Assembly (NCBI GenBank): GCA_016784425.1
Contig: JADHUQ010000043.1
Coordinates: 1 to 14,542, forward strand
Reading direction: 5' to 3'
DNA: 14,542 nt
Source: Candidatus Delongbacteria bacterium
GTDB lineage: Bacteria > CAIWAD01 > BS150m-G50
Program-made: the position numbers and the translations under genes
Part shown: piece by piece, positions 1 to 7,791 of the stretch
Position numbering within the stretch: position 1 is the first letter of the stretch
How the letters are laid out: every line of letters starts with the position of its first letter
Notes under the pieces: model-generated
The model's database searches: none
What the model was told of the DNA's origin: nothing
Seen by the model: only the letters and a program-made list of their open reading frames with translations

Positions 1-846
1 CTTGTCACTGCTATGCAGGTGCGGCAGGAAAGCCATTCCCGGCTGGACAGCACCCGTAAATTCCTGATGCAACTGGCTGATGATCAAAGCGTGGAGGCGG
101 TATACATGGAATTCGAGGGACGCAATACCGTTTGCATCTCCACCCAGGTGGGTTGCGCGGTTGGCTGCCCCTTTTGTGCCACCGGCCGGATGGGTCTCCG
201 GCGTAATCTGGAACCGGGTGAAATCATCGGGCAGCTGCATTTACTTCGGCATCAACTAAAGTTGTCTTTCACTAATGTCGTTTTCATGGGGATGGGTGAA
301 CCGTTTCACAATTACGAGGCGGTTATGCAGGCACTGGCCATCATGACCGATCCAGAGGGTTACGGCCTCTCCGCTCGACGGATCACGGTTTCCACCGCCG
401 GGGTAGCGCCCCGTATCCGCGAGTTTGCTGAGGCGCCTGTGAAAGCCAAATTGGCGGTAAGCCTGTCTTCCCCCCGGGACGCTGTGCGGAATAAGCTGGT
501 ACCGCTCAACCGCCGCTATCCGCTGGCGGAGTTATTCGATGCACTGCATTATTATGCCGCCCGTACCCGGCACCGGATTACCTTCGAGTATGTGCTGTTG
601 CGGGGAATAAATGACAGCGCGGCCGATGCCAAATTGCTGCGAAGCCTGTTGGGGCAATTGCCTGCGAAGCTGAACCTGATTGTATACAACACCACTGGTG
701 AGGAATATGCCAGCGCAACCCGGGAGGATTTTATTCCTTTTTACGAGCGTTTTCTCGATGCCCCTTTCCCGGTCACTTTCCGTGAGAATCGCGGTGGTGA
801 TATCGATGCCGCCTGTGGACAGTTGTGGACCAGGAGCGTGTCATGA
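1..846 (+). CDS. rlmN: RlmN, dual-specificity rRNA/tRNA adenine-C2 methyltransferase (5' partial)
   Basis: This radical-SAM enzyme methylates C2 of an adenosine in 23S rRNA and in a subset of tRNAs, in the cytoplasm. Seen, numbering from the Met codon at base 13: the cluster motif CxxxCxxC at C48, C52 and C55 (GCAVGCPFC); the upstream Cys C41, seven residues before the first cluster Cys; the MGMGEP motif at 92-97; and a C-terminal Cys C268 in DIDAACGQLW. C41 and C268 match the extra cysteine pair used in RlmN catalysis. The frame stays open to base 1, and only about 47 residues precede the cluster where the family usually has about 90-120, so the N-terminal accessory domain lies outside the window and the Met at 13 is not the true start. 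The stop overlaps the next gene's ATG (ATGA). The related enzyme Cfr is unlikely: the QVGCAVGCPFC context and the operon setting look like ordinary RlmN. Confidence 0.95.
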   Translation, partial: LVTAMQVRQESHSRLDSTRKFLMQLADDQSVEAVYMEFEGRNTVCISTQVGCAVGCPFCATGRMGLRRNLEPGEIIGQLHLLRHQLKLSFTNVVFMGMGEPFHNYEAVMQALAIMTDPEGYGLSARRITVSTAGVAPRIREFAEAPVKAKLAVSLSSPRDAVRNKLVPLNRRYPLAELFDALHYYAARTRHRITFEYVLLRGINDSAADAKLLRSLLGQLPAKLNLIVYNTTGEEYASATREDFIPFYERFLDAPFPVTFRENRGGDIDAACGQLWTRSVS

Positions 847-1742
847 TACAGCTATCCATTATTATCCTGCATTTCAACACATTGCAACTGACACGGGATT
901 GCCTCAGCGCGATCAGAAAGTACCGGGGTGGATTGGAGCTGGAGATCCAGTTGATTGACAACGCCTCTACTGACGGCTCCGGTTTGCAGTTGTCAAAGGA
1001 CTTTCCCGAGGTTCGCTTTCAGCGTCTGGAGCGGCCACACGGATTCAGCGAGGCCAATAACATCGCTCTGCGCCGGGCGGAGGGGCAGTATCTGCTACTG
1101 CTTAACTCCGACACCCTGTTCTACAACGATGCGCCGCAGCGGGCAGTGGAATACATGGAGCAACACCCACAGGTCGGGATCTGCGGTGTCCACCTGCACC
1201 AGCCGGACGGTACGTTCGATGTGGCCTGCCATCGGTCATTGCCGACACCAGCGGCTGCATTTTTCAAGATGATCGGACTTAGCCGGCTTTTTCCCCGCAG
1301 CGCCCTGCTCGCCCGTTACAATCTGACCTATCTTTCCCGAGAGAGTATTTTTCCGGTGGATGCTATCTCCGGAGCATTCATGCTGGTCAGGAGGGAAGCG
1401 TTGCAAGAGGTCGGGCTGCTGGATGAGGATTTTGAATTCTACGGGGAGGATATCGATTTTTGCTATCGGTTTCGCCAGGCCGGCTGGACGGTGATGTACA
1501 ATGGCGACATCCGGGTTATACATATCAAGGGGGGATCAACCGATCACTCTGATCCCTGGACGATTAACAACTTTCATGATTCGATGCTGATTTTTTACAG
1601 CAAGCACCTCGCCCACCTTTATAGCGCTCCTCTCAACCTGCTCGTGCGGCTGGGGGTGAATCTGCGCAAGCGAATCTATTTGATACGGGCTGCCTACCTG
1701 CGTCACAAGTGGCATCGCTCCGGTACCAGCCAGCGGCCTTGA
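843..1742 (+). CDS. GT2-family glycosyltransferase, rhamnosyltransferase-like
   Basis: Predicted family 2 glycosyltransferase (GT-A fold) transferring a sugar from a nucleotide-sugar donor, probably to a lipid carrier, lipopolysaccharide or exopolysaccharide on the cytoplasmic face. In 299 residues I see the N-terminal strand LSIIILHFN, DNASTDGS at 39-46, GFSEANN at 67-73, the metal-binding NSD at 88-90, DAISGAFMLVRREA at 173-186, and DEDFEFYGEDIDFCYR at 194-209 with the likely catalytic acids, then IHIKGGS near 226. This order is typical of WbbL-like rhamnosyltransferases, but donor and acceptor cannot be read from sequence. There is no signal peptide; the C-terminal 40 residues are basic and could sit at the membrane. 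The ATG at 843 is chosen because GGAG lies 6 nt upstream; an in-frame GTG at 825 would lie deep inside rlmN. The ATGA overlap with rlmN suggests coupled translation, although no functional link is evident. Confidence 0.88.
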   Translation: MIQLSIIILHFNTLQLTRDCLSAIRKYRGGLELEIQLIDNASTDGSGLQLSKDFPEVRFQRLERPHGFSEANNIALRRAEGQYLLLLNSDTLFYNDAPQRAVEYMEQHPQVGICGVHLHQPDGTFDVACHRSLPTPAAAFFKMIGLSRLFPRSALLARYNLTYLSRESIFPVDAISGAFMLVRREALQEVGLLDEDFEFYGEDIDFCYRFRQAGWTVMYNGDIRVIHIKGGSTDHSDPWTINNFHDSMLIFYSKHLAHLYSAPLNLLVRLGVNLRKRIYLIRAAYLRHKWHRSGTSQRP

Positions 1743-1785
1743 TGACCGTTTTTGGTGTTTTTGTAGTGCCATTTGGGTGTCATTT

Positions 1786-2016
1786 GGGGTCGGACCTAGT
1801 TAACATTCTGTAATATTTGAAGTAACATCCGAATAAAGGGCGAAATAGGGGCTAAAACAGCCCTTTTTCAGCTTAAAATGGTGTGTGTTATTGGAGAATC
1901 ACCGCAGCCAGAAAAAGGGCTGTTTTTCGGGTGAAAAACACTGCTTTAAGGGGTAAAATCAGCGATATCTCGCATCTATGTTGCTGTATCTTATAGACTA
2001 AACTGGGTCCGCCCCC
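1786..2016. repeat. Fold-back, MITE-like element with imperfect terminal inverted repeats
   Basis: The two ends are inverted copies. Bases 1786-1801 (GGGGTCGGACCTAGTT) match the reverse complement of 2001-2016 (GGGGGCGGACCCAGTT) at 14 of 16 positions. Weaker similarity continues inward: TCTGTAATAT at 1807-1816 against TCTATAAGAT (reverse complement of 1988-1997), then AACAT at 1824-1828 against its complement at 1978-1982. Inside is a perfect 16-bp inverted repeat. No target-site duplication is obvious and no transposase is encoded. A non-autonomous mobile element is the best reading; a structured RNA is the alternative. The repeats are seen directly; mobility is inferred. Confidence 0.6.
1854..1926. 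repeat. Perfect 16-bp inverted repeat inside the fold-back element
   Basis: AAAACAGCCCTTTTTC at 1854-1869 is the exact reverse complement of 1911-1926, separated by 41 bases. On either strand the 3' arm ends in a T-run, so an RNA hairpin here could weakly terminate transcription in both directions between the two convergent genes, although the long loop argues against an efficient intrinsic terminator. Confidence 0.75.
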
Positions 2017-2042
2017 GGGGCAAGCTAAAAGTTTGCGGATAA

Positions 2043-4022
2043 CTATCGCACAACCAAAAACTTTTGTGTGGAATACATCCCACCCTGACGCAAGCGCAGA
2101 ATGTAGACGCCCGCGGAAAGTGAAACTACATTATAGTAGGATGTCAGCTCCGTTACTGCGTCCCTCGGTGGGAGGGTAAAACATAACCGCCCCAGGATGT
2201 CGTAAACCTCCAGTGACTCCCAACCGGACGATTTCACTATCAACAGGTCCTGTACCGGATTAGGCGCGATCATTGTTGCCACTGGAATCGTTGGCGCCGA
2301 CATCAGCGCCTCCATCTGGTTGAACGGAAGTTGTTCCAGGTCACAGAAAACATCCCGATCGGGATCCAGTTGAATTGCGGTAACCGGGAATTCCGGCAAT
2401 AGCAGAAACTCGCGGTCTACGCTTTCCAGTAATAACTGTAGATCCTGGGTGTGCCCCTCACCCTGGAGGCGCAGCGTGAACGGGGTCAGGTATTCCCCTT
2501 GATAGGGCTCCTCGGCCAGGTGAATTAACACCCGCAACATACCATTGTCTTCCTGCCGCCAGCCATACTGAAACAGAGGTAGTCCGGAGGAGCTGATCCA
2601 GGAAAGAAAGATATCCTCAGTCAGTCGTGGTTCATTTAGCAGTGCGCTGGCGAAAAACTGCTCCGTGGTAGCTGTCCCCCAGGAGTAGTTGTCCAGATAC
2701 CTGTTGAGCCCTGCGAAGAATATCTCATCACCGATATAGCGTCGCATCATGTGGATAATCCAGGCCCCCCGCTGATAAGTGTGGGCATTAAAGAGGGAGT
2801 CCAGTGGCGGATCCCAGGTGGGCAAGGATTCGACACCCGGCTGACGGGAGCGGTACTCCTCTTTCATCTCCAGCAGGCGGTCATGATAACCCTCATAGTT
2901 TTCGTGACCAAACCAGAGAGCATCGCACCAGGTCGCAAAACTCTCATTCAACCAGAGGTCACCCCAGTCGTCGCAGGTAACCAGATCGCCAAACCACTGG
3001 TGTGCCAGCTCGTGCGCCACCACGGAATCGAAGTTATTATTGCCCTGGATGAAGTTCTGCCCGTAGCTGGTGCAGGTTTGATGCTCCATGGCGGTCCACC
3101 CTTTGATGGAAACCATGTTGTATCCATGTTGGACGAAGGGGTAAGGTCCGAACAACTCGGAGTAAAACTCTACCATCTCTGGCAAATCCTGAAAATCCTG
3201 CTGGGCCGCCTGGAAAACAGAGGGATACACCTCAAAGTGGAGTGGCATCTGCATACCTGCTACAGTACAGCTCCAGTCCCAGCTGAGGTAGTCGGCCACA
3301 GCGGTAAAGATCAGGTAGGTGGAAATGGGGTAATTCTGCTCCCAGGTTCTGGTCACCAGTCCTGCAGCGGTAGTCTCTGAGACGAGGGAGCCGTTACCAA
3401 CGGCGACATACCCCTCCGGTACGGTATAAACTAAACGCAGGCTGTCCGCCTTGTCGGCAGGATCATCTTTGCAGACAAACCAGGCCGCACTCCCCCAGGG
3501 CTCCGTCAGGGTGTAGGCTATAACCAAAGGGTGACCAGCGCCATAGCTGGAGAAAAATAGACCTTTGTAATCAGGGTGCCGTTCGCTACCGCTGTTGTAC
3601 ACTGGTAGCACCAGTAACTCGCCGCTGTGATACACTCGATCAAGTTGTATAATTAGGTCGTCACCAACCCGTTCCCAGCTCACACCGGGGGCAGCGACTG
3701 AATCCACAGTCAGGTTGCTGCGAACATTCAATACAATATCGGTCAGCGAGTCGGCCACAACAATGCAGCTGACTGCAACCTGCCCGCTGAAACGCCACGC
3801 CGGTGGGTCGATCAGGTAATCCAGCTGATAGTGAACCACATCAATGCGTTCGTCAATAGTACATTCGGGGTGTACCATAATGGTCGGCAGTTGCTTGTCA
3901 AAAAAGTGATCGTATTGCGCCCATGATTTTGGACTCAGGGACAACAGCAGTAGTACTGTTATCACAGTCTTGGATGATGTCGTAGCTGATAGATTTCGCC
4001 GAACAGTGTCTGTGATTTTCAA
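2043..4022 (-). CDS. Secreted M1-family zinc aminopeptidase with type IX sorting domain
   Basis: Predicted zinc metallopeptidase removing N-terminal residues from peptides, exported through Sec and then the type IX system to the cell surface or medium. Numbering from the TTG start (659 aa): signal peptide with hydrophobic core VITVLLLLSLSP around 21-32 and a likely cut after SWA; N-terminal beta domain; substrate-binding TAMEHQ near 310-315 (the family's GxMEN position, with His for Asn); zinc motif HELAH at 337-341 with third ligand E360 in NESFA; catalytic Tyr416 in YQRGAW. Residues about 586-659 form a T9SS type A sorting domain (APNPVQDLL, VYDILGRL, LSAGVYILRL, KFLVVR). The long helical C-terminal domain of many M1 enzymes is absent. 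Start: AGGAGGG lies 7 nt before the TTG at 4022; an in-frame GTG at 4043 has the AGGAGG downstream of it, so is less likely. The gene stands alone and is divergent from murE. Confidence 0.93.
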   Translation of the reverse strand: MKITDTVRRNLSATTSSKTVITVLLLLSLSPKSWAQYDHFFDKQLPTIMVHPECTIDERIDVVHYQLDYLIDPPAWRFSGQVAVSCIVVADSLTDIVLNVRSNLTVDSVAAPGVSWERVGDDLIIQLDRVYHSGELLVLPVYNSGSERHPDYKGLFFSSYGAGHPLVIAYTLTEPWGSAAWFVCKDDPADKADSLRLVYTVPEGYVAVGNGSLVSETTAAGLVTRTWEQNYPISTYLIFTAVADYLSWDWSCTVAGMQMPLHFEVYPSVFQAAQQDFQDLPEMVEFYSELFGPYPFVQHGYNMVSIKGWTAMEHQTCTSYGQNFIQGNNNFDSVVAHELAHQWFGDLVTCDDWGDLWLNESFATWCDALWFGHENYEGYHDRLLEMKEEYRSRQPGVESLPTWDPPLDSLFNAHTYQRGAWIIHMMRRYIGDEIFFAGLNRYLDNYSWGTATTEQFFASALLNEPRLTEDIFLSWISSSGLPLFQYGWRQEDNGMLRVLIHLAEEPYQGEYLTPFTLRLQGEGHTQDLQLLLESVDREFLLLPEFPVTAIQLDPDRDVFCDLEQLPFNQMEALMSAPTIPVATMIAPNPVQDLLIVKSSGWESLEVYDILGRLCFTLPPRDAVTELTSYYNVVSLSAGVYILRLRQGGMYSTQKFLVVR

Positions 4023-4061
4023 AACTGACCCTCCTGCGATCACACTAAAGATACCTTTTAT

Positions 4062-4089
4062 CAGCAGAAATTCAGAAATGATTCTGCTG
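4062..4089. repeat. 8-bp inverted repeat in the aminopeptidase/murE divergent region
   Basis: CAGCAGAA at 4062-4069 pairs exactly with TTCTGCTG at 4082-4089 across a 12-base spacer. It lies about 40-67 bases upstream of the aminopeptidase TTG and upstream of the predicted murE promoter. It could be an operator or a 5'-leader hairpin; an 8-bp arm can occur by chance. Confidence 0.3.
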
Positions 4090-4141
4090 CGACCACTGAA
4101 GTTGTATCACGTTTTCGAAGTTCTTGCTCAGGCAGGGCTGG

Positions 4142-4170
4142 TTGGCTAACTTACCGACACCCGCCATAAT
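4142..4170 (+). promoter_or_regulatory. Sigma70-like promoter for murE-murD-murI
   Basis: TTGGCT (-35, 4 of 6 to consensus) and CATAAT (-10, 5 of 6) are separated by exactly 17 bases. Transcription would start near 4177, leaving an untranslated leader of about 40 bases before the murE ATG, which has AGAGGAG just upstream. Prediction by eye only. Confidence 0.5.
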
Positions 4171-4216
4171 CCGTTCGTAAGTAATTCCTGAGGGTTCGGC
4201 GCAAAGAGGAGCTAAG

Positions 4217-5650
4217 ATGAAGCTGAGTGTGCTGCTGGAAGAAGTCTCATACCAGTGTAATCCCGTGGTAACTGATCTTGATATCGGTCGTATCACGTTC
4301 GACACTCGGCAGGTTACAGCAGACAGCCTGTTCGTCGCTTTGCGGGGTAGCATTCGGGACGGGCATCAGTATATCGCCCAAGCGCTCAGTAAGGGGGCGG
4401 TCGCCGTGCTGATCGATGATCCGGCTTTTGCCTCTGAGCGTACGATCCTGGTTGAAAACTGTCGCCAGTTACTGCCGGTGCTGGCACAGCGTTTTTTTGA
4501 TAATCCCGCCCGTGAGGTTGGCCTTTACGGTATCACCGGAACCAATGGCAAGTCCACTACAGCATGGCTGATCTTCGAGCTGTTGCGGCAACAGAGCAGC
4601 CCGATTGGTTTGATCGGCACTATCCAGACGAAAATAGACGACACCTGGTTCCAGAATGAACTGACGACTCCCGATCCCCTGTTCCTGGCGCAGTTTCTAC
4701 GTTATCTGATCGATCTCAAGGGGGAACATTGTGTTATGGAGGTATCTTCGCACGGTATCGTGCAGCATCGGGTGCAGGGGCTGCAATTTCACACGCTGAT
4801 TTTCACCAACCTCACTCCGGAGCATCTGGACTACCATCATGATCTGGAAGAGTATTTTGCAGTAAAAGCTTCGCTGTTGCGTCAAAATCCCACAAGCAAA
4901 CGGTTGATCAACATCGACACCGACTACGGGGGACAGCTGGCACGGGAACTCGATGGTTGTATCACACTCTCGCTACAGGAAGAGTCGGCTGACTTCTATG
5001 TCTCACGGGTGGACTACGGCAGCACTGGTACCCGTTTCACTGTCCGTCATCAGGGATTCGGGGTGATAGTAAACTCACCACTGCTGGGTGCCTACAATGT
5101 AGATAATGCCCTGGCAGCACTGGCGGCTGTTACCGTCAACGGTACTCCACTGGCTACGGCTGCACAGCTGCTGAAAAGCGTTGCCCAGATCCCGGGTCGC
5201 ATGGAACGCTTCCAGTTACGTGATGGTGGTACCCTCATTGTCGACTATGCTCACACTCCGGATGCTTTTGACAAGTTGTACCAGGAGATTGAACGCCTCG
5301 ATTATCGACGGGTGATCACAGTCTTCGGTGCAGGCGGTGAACGTGATCGTCAGAAACGACCGGTGATGGGTGAACTGGCCTGTCGTAACAGCGAACTGGT
5401 ATTCCTGACCGATGATAATCCCCGTCGTGAAGACCCTGCCCGTATTGTCGAGGATATTCTGACCGGTTGTTCCCGGGGCAGTGTGGAGATAATCCATGAT
5501 CGCACCGAGGCTATCACAGCCGCTTTGAGCCATGCCGGAGCAGGTACGGTTGTGCTGCTGCTGGGAAAAGGACATGAGACCTACCAGGTGATCGGGGAGG
5601 AGAAACACTATCTCAACGAAAGGGAGATCATTGCACCATATACTCTCTGA
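4217..5650 (+). CDS. murE: MurE, UDP-MurNAc-L-Ala-D-Glu:meso-diaminopimelate ligase
   Basis: Cytoplasmic Mur ligase adding the third amino acid of the peptidoglycan stem peptide with ATP. In 477 residues (normal length): N-terminal UDP-binding domain with FDTRQV near 28-33; P-loop GTNGKST at 108-114; MEVSSHGI at 174-181 and FTNLTPEHLDYH at 196-207; K217, the position of the usual carbamylated lysine; IPGRMER at 325-331; and DNPR at 400-403, followed by REDP, then GKGHETYQ at 450-457. In this family DNPR marks meso-diaminopimelate as substrate rather than lysine, so the wall is predicted to be the Gram-negative type. The ATG is supported by AGAGGAG eight bases upstream. First gene of a three-gene Mur operon; its last 20 bases overlap the murD start. 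Confidence 0.97.
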   Translation: MKLSVLLEEVSYQCNPVVTDLDIGRITFDTRQVTADSLFVALRGSIRDGHQYIAQALSKGAVAVLIDDPAFASERTILVENCRQLLPVLAQRFFDNPAREVGLYGITGTNGKSTTAWLIFELLRQQSSPIGLIGTIQTKIDDTWFQNELTTPDPLFLAQFLRYLIDLKGEHCVMEVSSHGIVQHRVQGLQFHTLIFTNLTPEHLDYHHDLEEYFAVKASLLRQNPTSKRLINIDTDYGGQLARELDGCITLSLQEESADFYVSRVDYGSTGTRFTVRHQGFGVIVNSPLLGAYNVDNALAALAAVTVNGTPLATAAQLLKSVAQIPGRMERFQLRDGGTLIVDYAHTPDAFDKLYQEIERLDYRRVITVFGAGGERDRQKRPVMGELACRNSELVFLTDDNPRREDPARIVEDILTGCSRGSVEIIHDRTEAITAALSHAGAGTVVLLLGKGHETYQVIGEEKHYLNEREIIAPYTL

Positions 5651-6944
5651 AGGACCGCTGCTGATATTGGGTGCCGGCATCTCCGGACAGGGGGCCGCCC
5701 GGCTGTTGGTGCAGCATGGCTATCAATGCACTTTTTTCGATGAACGACAGCAGTTATCAGATACTGTTTCTGATCCCGCATTAATCCGACCGGAGCGGTT
5801 TCGAGCAGTCGTGGTAAGCCCCGGCTTCGCCCCGACACACCCGGCGATAAGAGCAGCACAGGCTGCAGGAATCCCCCTGTTTTCAGAGGTGGAAATTGCG
5901 ATCGCACACAGTACCGCGCCCTATATCGGGGTCACCGGATCAAATGGTAAAACCACCACGACCGCTCTGTTGGCGCATCTGTTGCAGGCTCAGGGGGAGA
6001 ATGCGCTGGCTGTCGGCAATATCGGTGAGGCATTCTGTGAAGCTCTTCTCGAACAGCCGCATCCCGATCGTTTTGTGGTGGAGTTCTCCAGTTATCAGCT
6101 GGAGAATTTTGAACCGGTACGCCCGGCTGCTGTAGCAGTACTGCTGAATATCTCACCGGATCATCTGGAACGTCATGGGACTTTGGAGCGCTATATTGAC
6201 GCCAAGTTCAACCTGGCGCGTCAGGCGGAAACACTGGTTTATAATGCGGATGATCCCGCGCTGGAGTTGCTGCCCACAATCTTGCCGGAGTTACCCTGTA
6301 TTACATTTGGTATCAACAATCCTCAGGCGCAGATCCAGCTGCATGATGACATAATCAATACCGGTATTCCCCTGTCGACGGCTGGCTATCAGCTTAAAGG
6401 GGAGCACAACCTGCTCAATGTCATGGCCGCCCTCGCCACCTGTCGTCTGCTGGGTTACGATCCGGAACGGGTTAATCGGGCGGTAGCTGCTTTTACGCCA
6501 CTGCCGCACCGTCTTGAACCGCTGGCTACCATCAACGGGATTGCCTTTATCAACGATTCCAAGGCCACCAATGAGGATGCTGTCAATTACGCCTTGAAGA
6601 CATTCCCGGACCAGAGCGTCCACCTGCTGGCAGGAGGAATTGTCAAGACAGATGACCTCTCTTCGTTACGAAAAGAATATGAACGCAGCGTGATACAGCT
6701 TTATCTCTTTGGCCGGGACCGCGACCGTATTCTGAAGGGTCTGGGGAATCCGACAAATGTATCACTTTTCGATAGTATGGCGGAAGCCCTGGCGGCGGCG
6801 GCGGCAACAGCTGCACCGGGTCAGAAGGTGTTACTGTCGCCGATGGGAGCCAGCTTCGATCAGTTCAAGAACTTCGAAGATCGGGGAGATCACTTCCGGG
6901 AACTGGTCAGGCAGCTTGATGTCAGGGTGGAGCGGAATCTCTAA
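5631..6944 (+). CDS. murD: MurD, UDP-MurNAc-L-alanine--D-glutamate ligase
   Basis: Cytoplasmic Mur ligase that adds D-glutamate to UDP-MurNAc-L-alanine using ATP. In 437 residues: N-terminal Rossmann-type motif LGAGISGQGAARLL at 13-26; P-loop GSNGKTTT at 103-110; EFSSYQLE at 151-158; NISPDHLERH at 173-182; K192, the position of the carbamylated lysine; PHRLE at 292-296; INDSKATN at 307-314; and SPMGASFDQFKNFEDRGDHF at 403-422, which marks the D-Glu ligase. The usual SPACASFD reads SPMGASFD here. Start: TTG at 5631 is the only initiation codon upstream of the Rossmann loop in this region, with AGGGAG four bases before it, so the gene overlaps murE by 20 bases. The next gene, murI, makes its substrate D-glutamate. 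Confidence 0.96.
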   Translation: MHHILSEGPLLILGAGISGQGAARLLVQHGYQCTFFDERQQLSDTVSDPALIRPERFRAVVVSPGFAPTHPAIRAAQAAGIPLFSEVEIAIAHSTAPYIGVTGSNGKTTTTALLAHLLQAQGENALAVGNIGEAFCEALLEQPHPDRFVVEFSSYQLENFEPVRPAAVAVLLNISPDHLERHGTLERYIDAKFNLARQAETLVYNADDPALELLPTILPELPCITFGINNPQAQIQLHDDIINTGIPLSTAGYQLKGEHNLLNVMAALATCRLLGYDPERVNRAVAAFTPLPHRLEPLATINGIAFINDSKATNEDAVNYALKTFPDQSVHLLAGGIVKTDDLSSLRKEYERSVIQLYLFGRDRDRILKGLGNPTNVSLFDSMAEALAAAAATAAPGQKVLLSPMGASFDQFKNFEDRGDHFRELVRQLDVRVERNL

Positions 6945-6960
6945 CAGCTTGGGAGACAGG

Positions 6961-7791
6961 ATGGCCAACGGTTTGAAATCAGCACCTATCGGCGTGTTTG
7001 ACTCCGGTATCGGCGGACTATCGGTGATGGCGGAACTACTCCAGACTGTGCCGGGTGAAGATATCATCTACTTTGGGGACACCGCCCGGGTACCATACGG
7101 GACTAAATCCGACCGGGCAATAATCAGCTTCTCCCGGGAGATAACCCGTTTCCTGATACGTCAGGGGGCTAAGGTGATCATCATCGCCTGCAATTCAGCC
7201 TCTGCGGCAGCATTGCCGCTGCTTCGTGAAGAATTTGACCTGCCTGTTTTCGGTGTGATCGAGCCTGGTGCCGACGCCGCTGCCAGGCGTACAAAGAACC
7301 GGCGTATCGGCATCATCGGCACCACCGCTACTATTCATTCACGCGCATACCAGAGGGTGCTCGAGAAGATTGCTCCCGACACTCAACCATTTTCCCGCGC
7401 CTGTCCGCTGTTCGTGCCACTGGTCGAAGAGGGAATGGTGGACCACCCGATTACCTGGCAGACAGCTGAGCACTACCTGCTACCGGTCAGAGAGGCGGAG
7501 GTCGATACTCTGATCCTCGGCTGTACCCACTACCCTTTGCTACGCGCTGTGATACAGGATACGATGGGTGCGGAGGTCACTCTGGTAGACAGCGCCAGAG
7601 AAACTGCTCGTTTTGTCGCTGCCCAGCTGAGCGAGCGCAACCTGCTCAATCCCAGTCTCTCAGAGGGCTATCGCAAGTACTTTCTTAGCGATCAATCCCC
7701 CAATTTCCAGCGGGTGGGTTCACTGTTCCTCGACGGATTTGTGAATAACCTGACGGTGGTTGATGTGGAGAGTGATACGTTTCGGGGGTAG
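6961..7791 (+). CDS. murI: MurI, glutamate racemase
   Basis: Converts L-glutamate to the D-glutamate used by MurD, without a cofactor, in the cytoplasm. In 276 residues: GVFDSGIGGLSV at 11-22 with the catalytic Asp position D14; YFGDTARVPYG at 37-47; first catalytic Cys C77 in ACNSAS; and second catalytic Cys C188 in GCTHYPLL, giving the two-cysteine active site of the Asp/Glu racemase family. Length is normal. The ATG at 6961 is 16 bases after the murD stop with GGGAG five bases upstream; the frame opens farther back into murD but that extension has no family similarity. Placement directly after murD fits joint supply and use of D-Glu in one transcript. Confidence 0.96.
   Translation: MANGLKSAPIGVFDSGIGGLSVMAELLQTVPGEDIIYFGDTARVPYGTKSDRAIISFSREITRFLIRQGAKVIIIACNSASAAALPLLREEFDLPVFGVIEPGADAAARRTKNRRIGIIGTTATIHSRAYQRVLEKIAPDTQPFSRACPLFVPLVEEGMVDHPITWQTAEHYLLPVREAEVDTLILGCTHYPLLRAVIQDTMGAEVTLVDSARETARFVAAQLSERNLLNPSLSEGYRKYFLSDQSPNFQRVGSLFLDGFVNNLTVVDVESDTFRG

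Larger units (their letters stand above)
1743..2042. other. 300-base non-coding stretch between convergent genes
   Basis: No plausible coding frame was found on either strand. The stretch separates the convergent glycosyltransferase (+) and aminopeptidase (-) genes and looks AT-richer than its neighbours. It begins with T-runs just after the stop codon and a short direct repeat (CATTTGGG at 1770-1777 and 1781-1788). Most of the rest is occupied by the fold-back element described separately. No classic intrinsic terminator for either gene was recognised. Confidence 0.7.

Noticed and set aside
1731..1757. Possible terminator at the glycosyltransferase stop (CGGCC...GACCG then TTTTT)
   Set aside because: The stem has only three pairs plus one beyond a mismatch, and overlaps the stop codon; too weak to call.
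2011..2021. GCCCCCGGGGC near-palindrome next to the element end
   Set aside because: Short, GC-only and partly made of the terminal repeat itself; no independent function can be argued.
4078..4149. 23-codon plus-strand ORF (MILLRPLKLYHVF...) upstream of murE, as a possible leader peptide
   Set aside because: It has no Shine-Dalgarno, lies mostly upstream of the predicted murE promoter, and shows no attenuator-like codon bias or paired hairpins.
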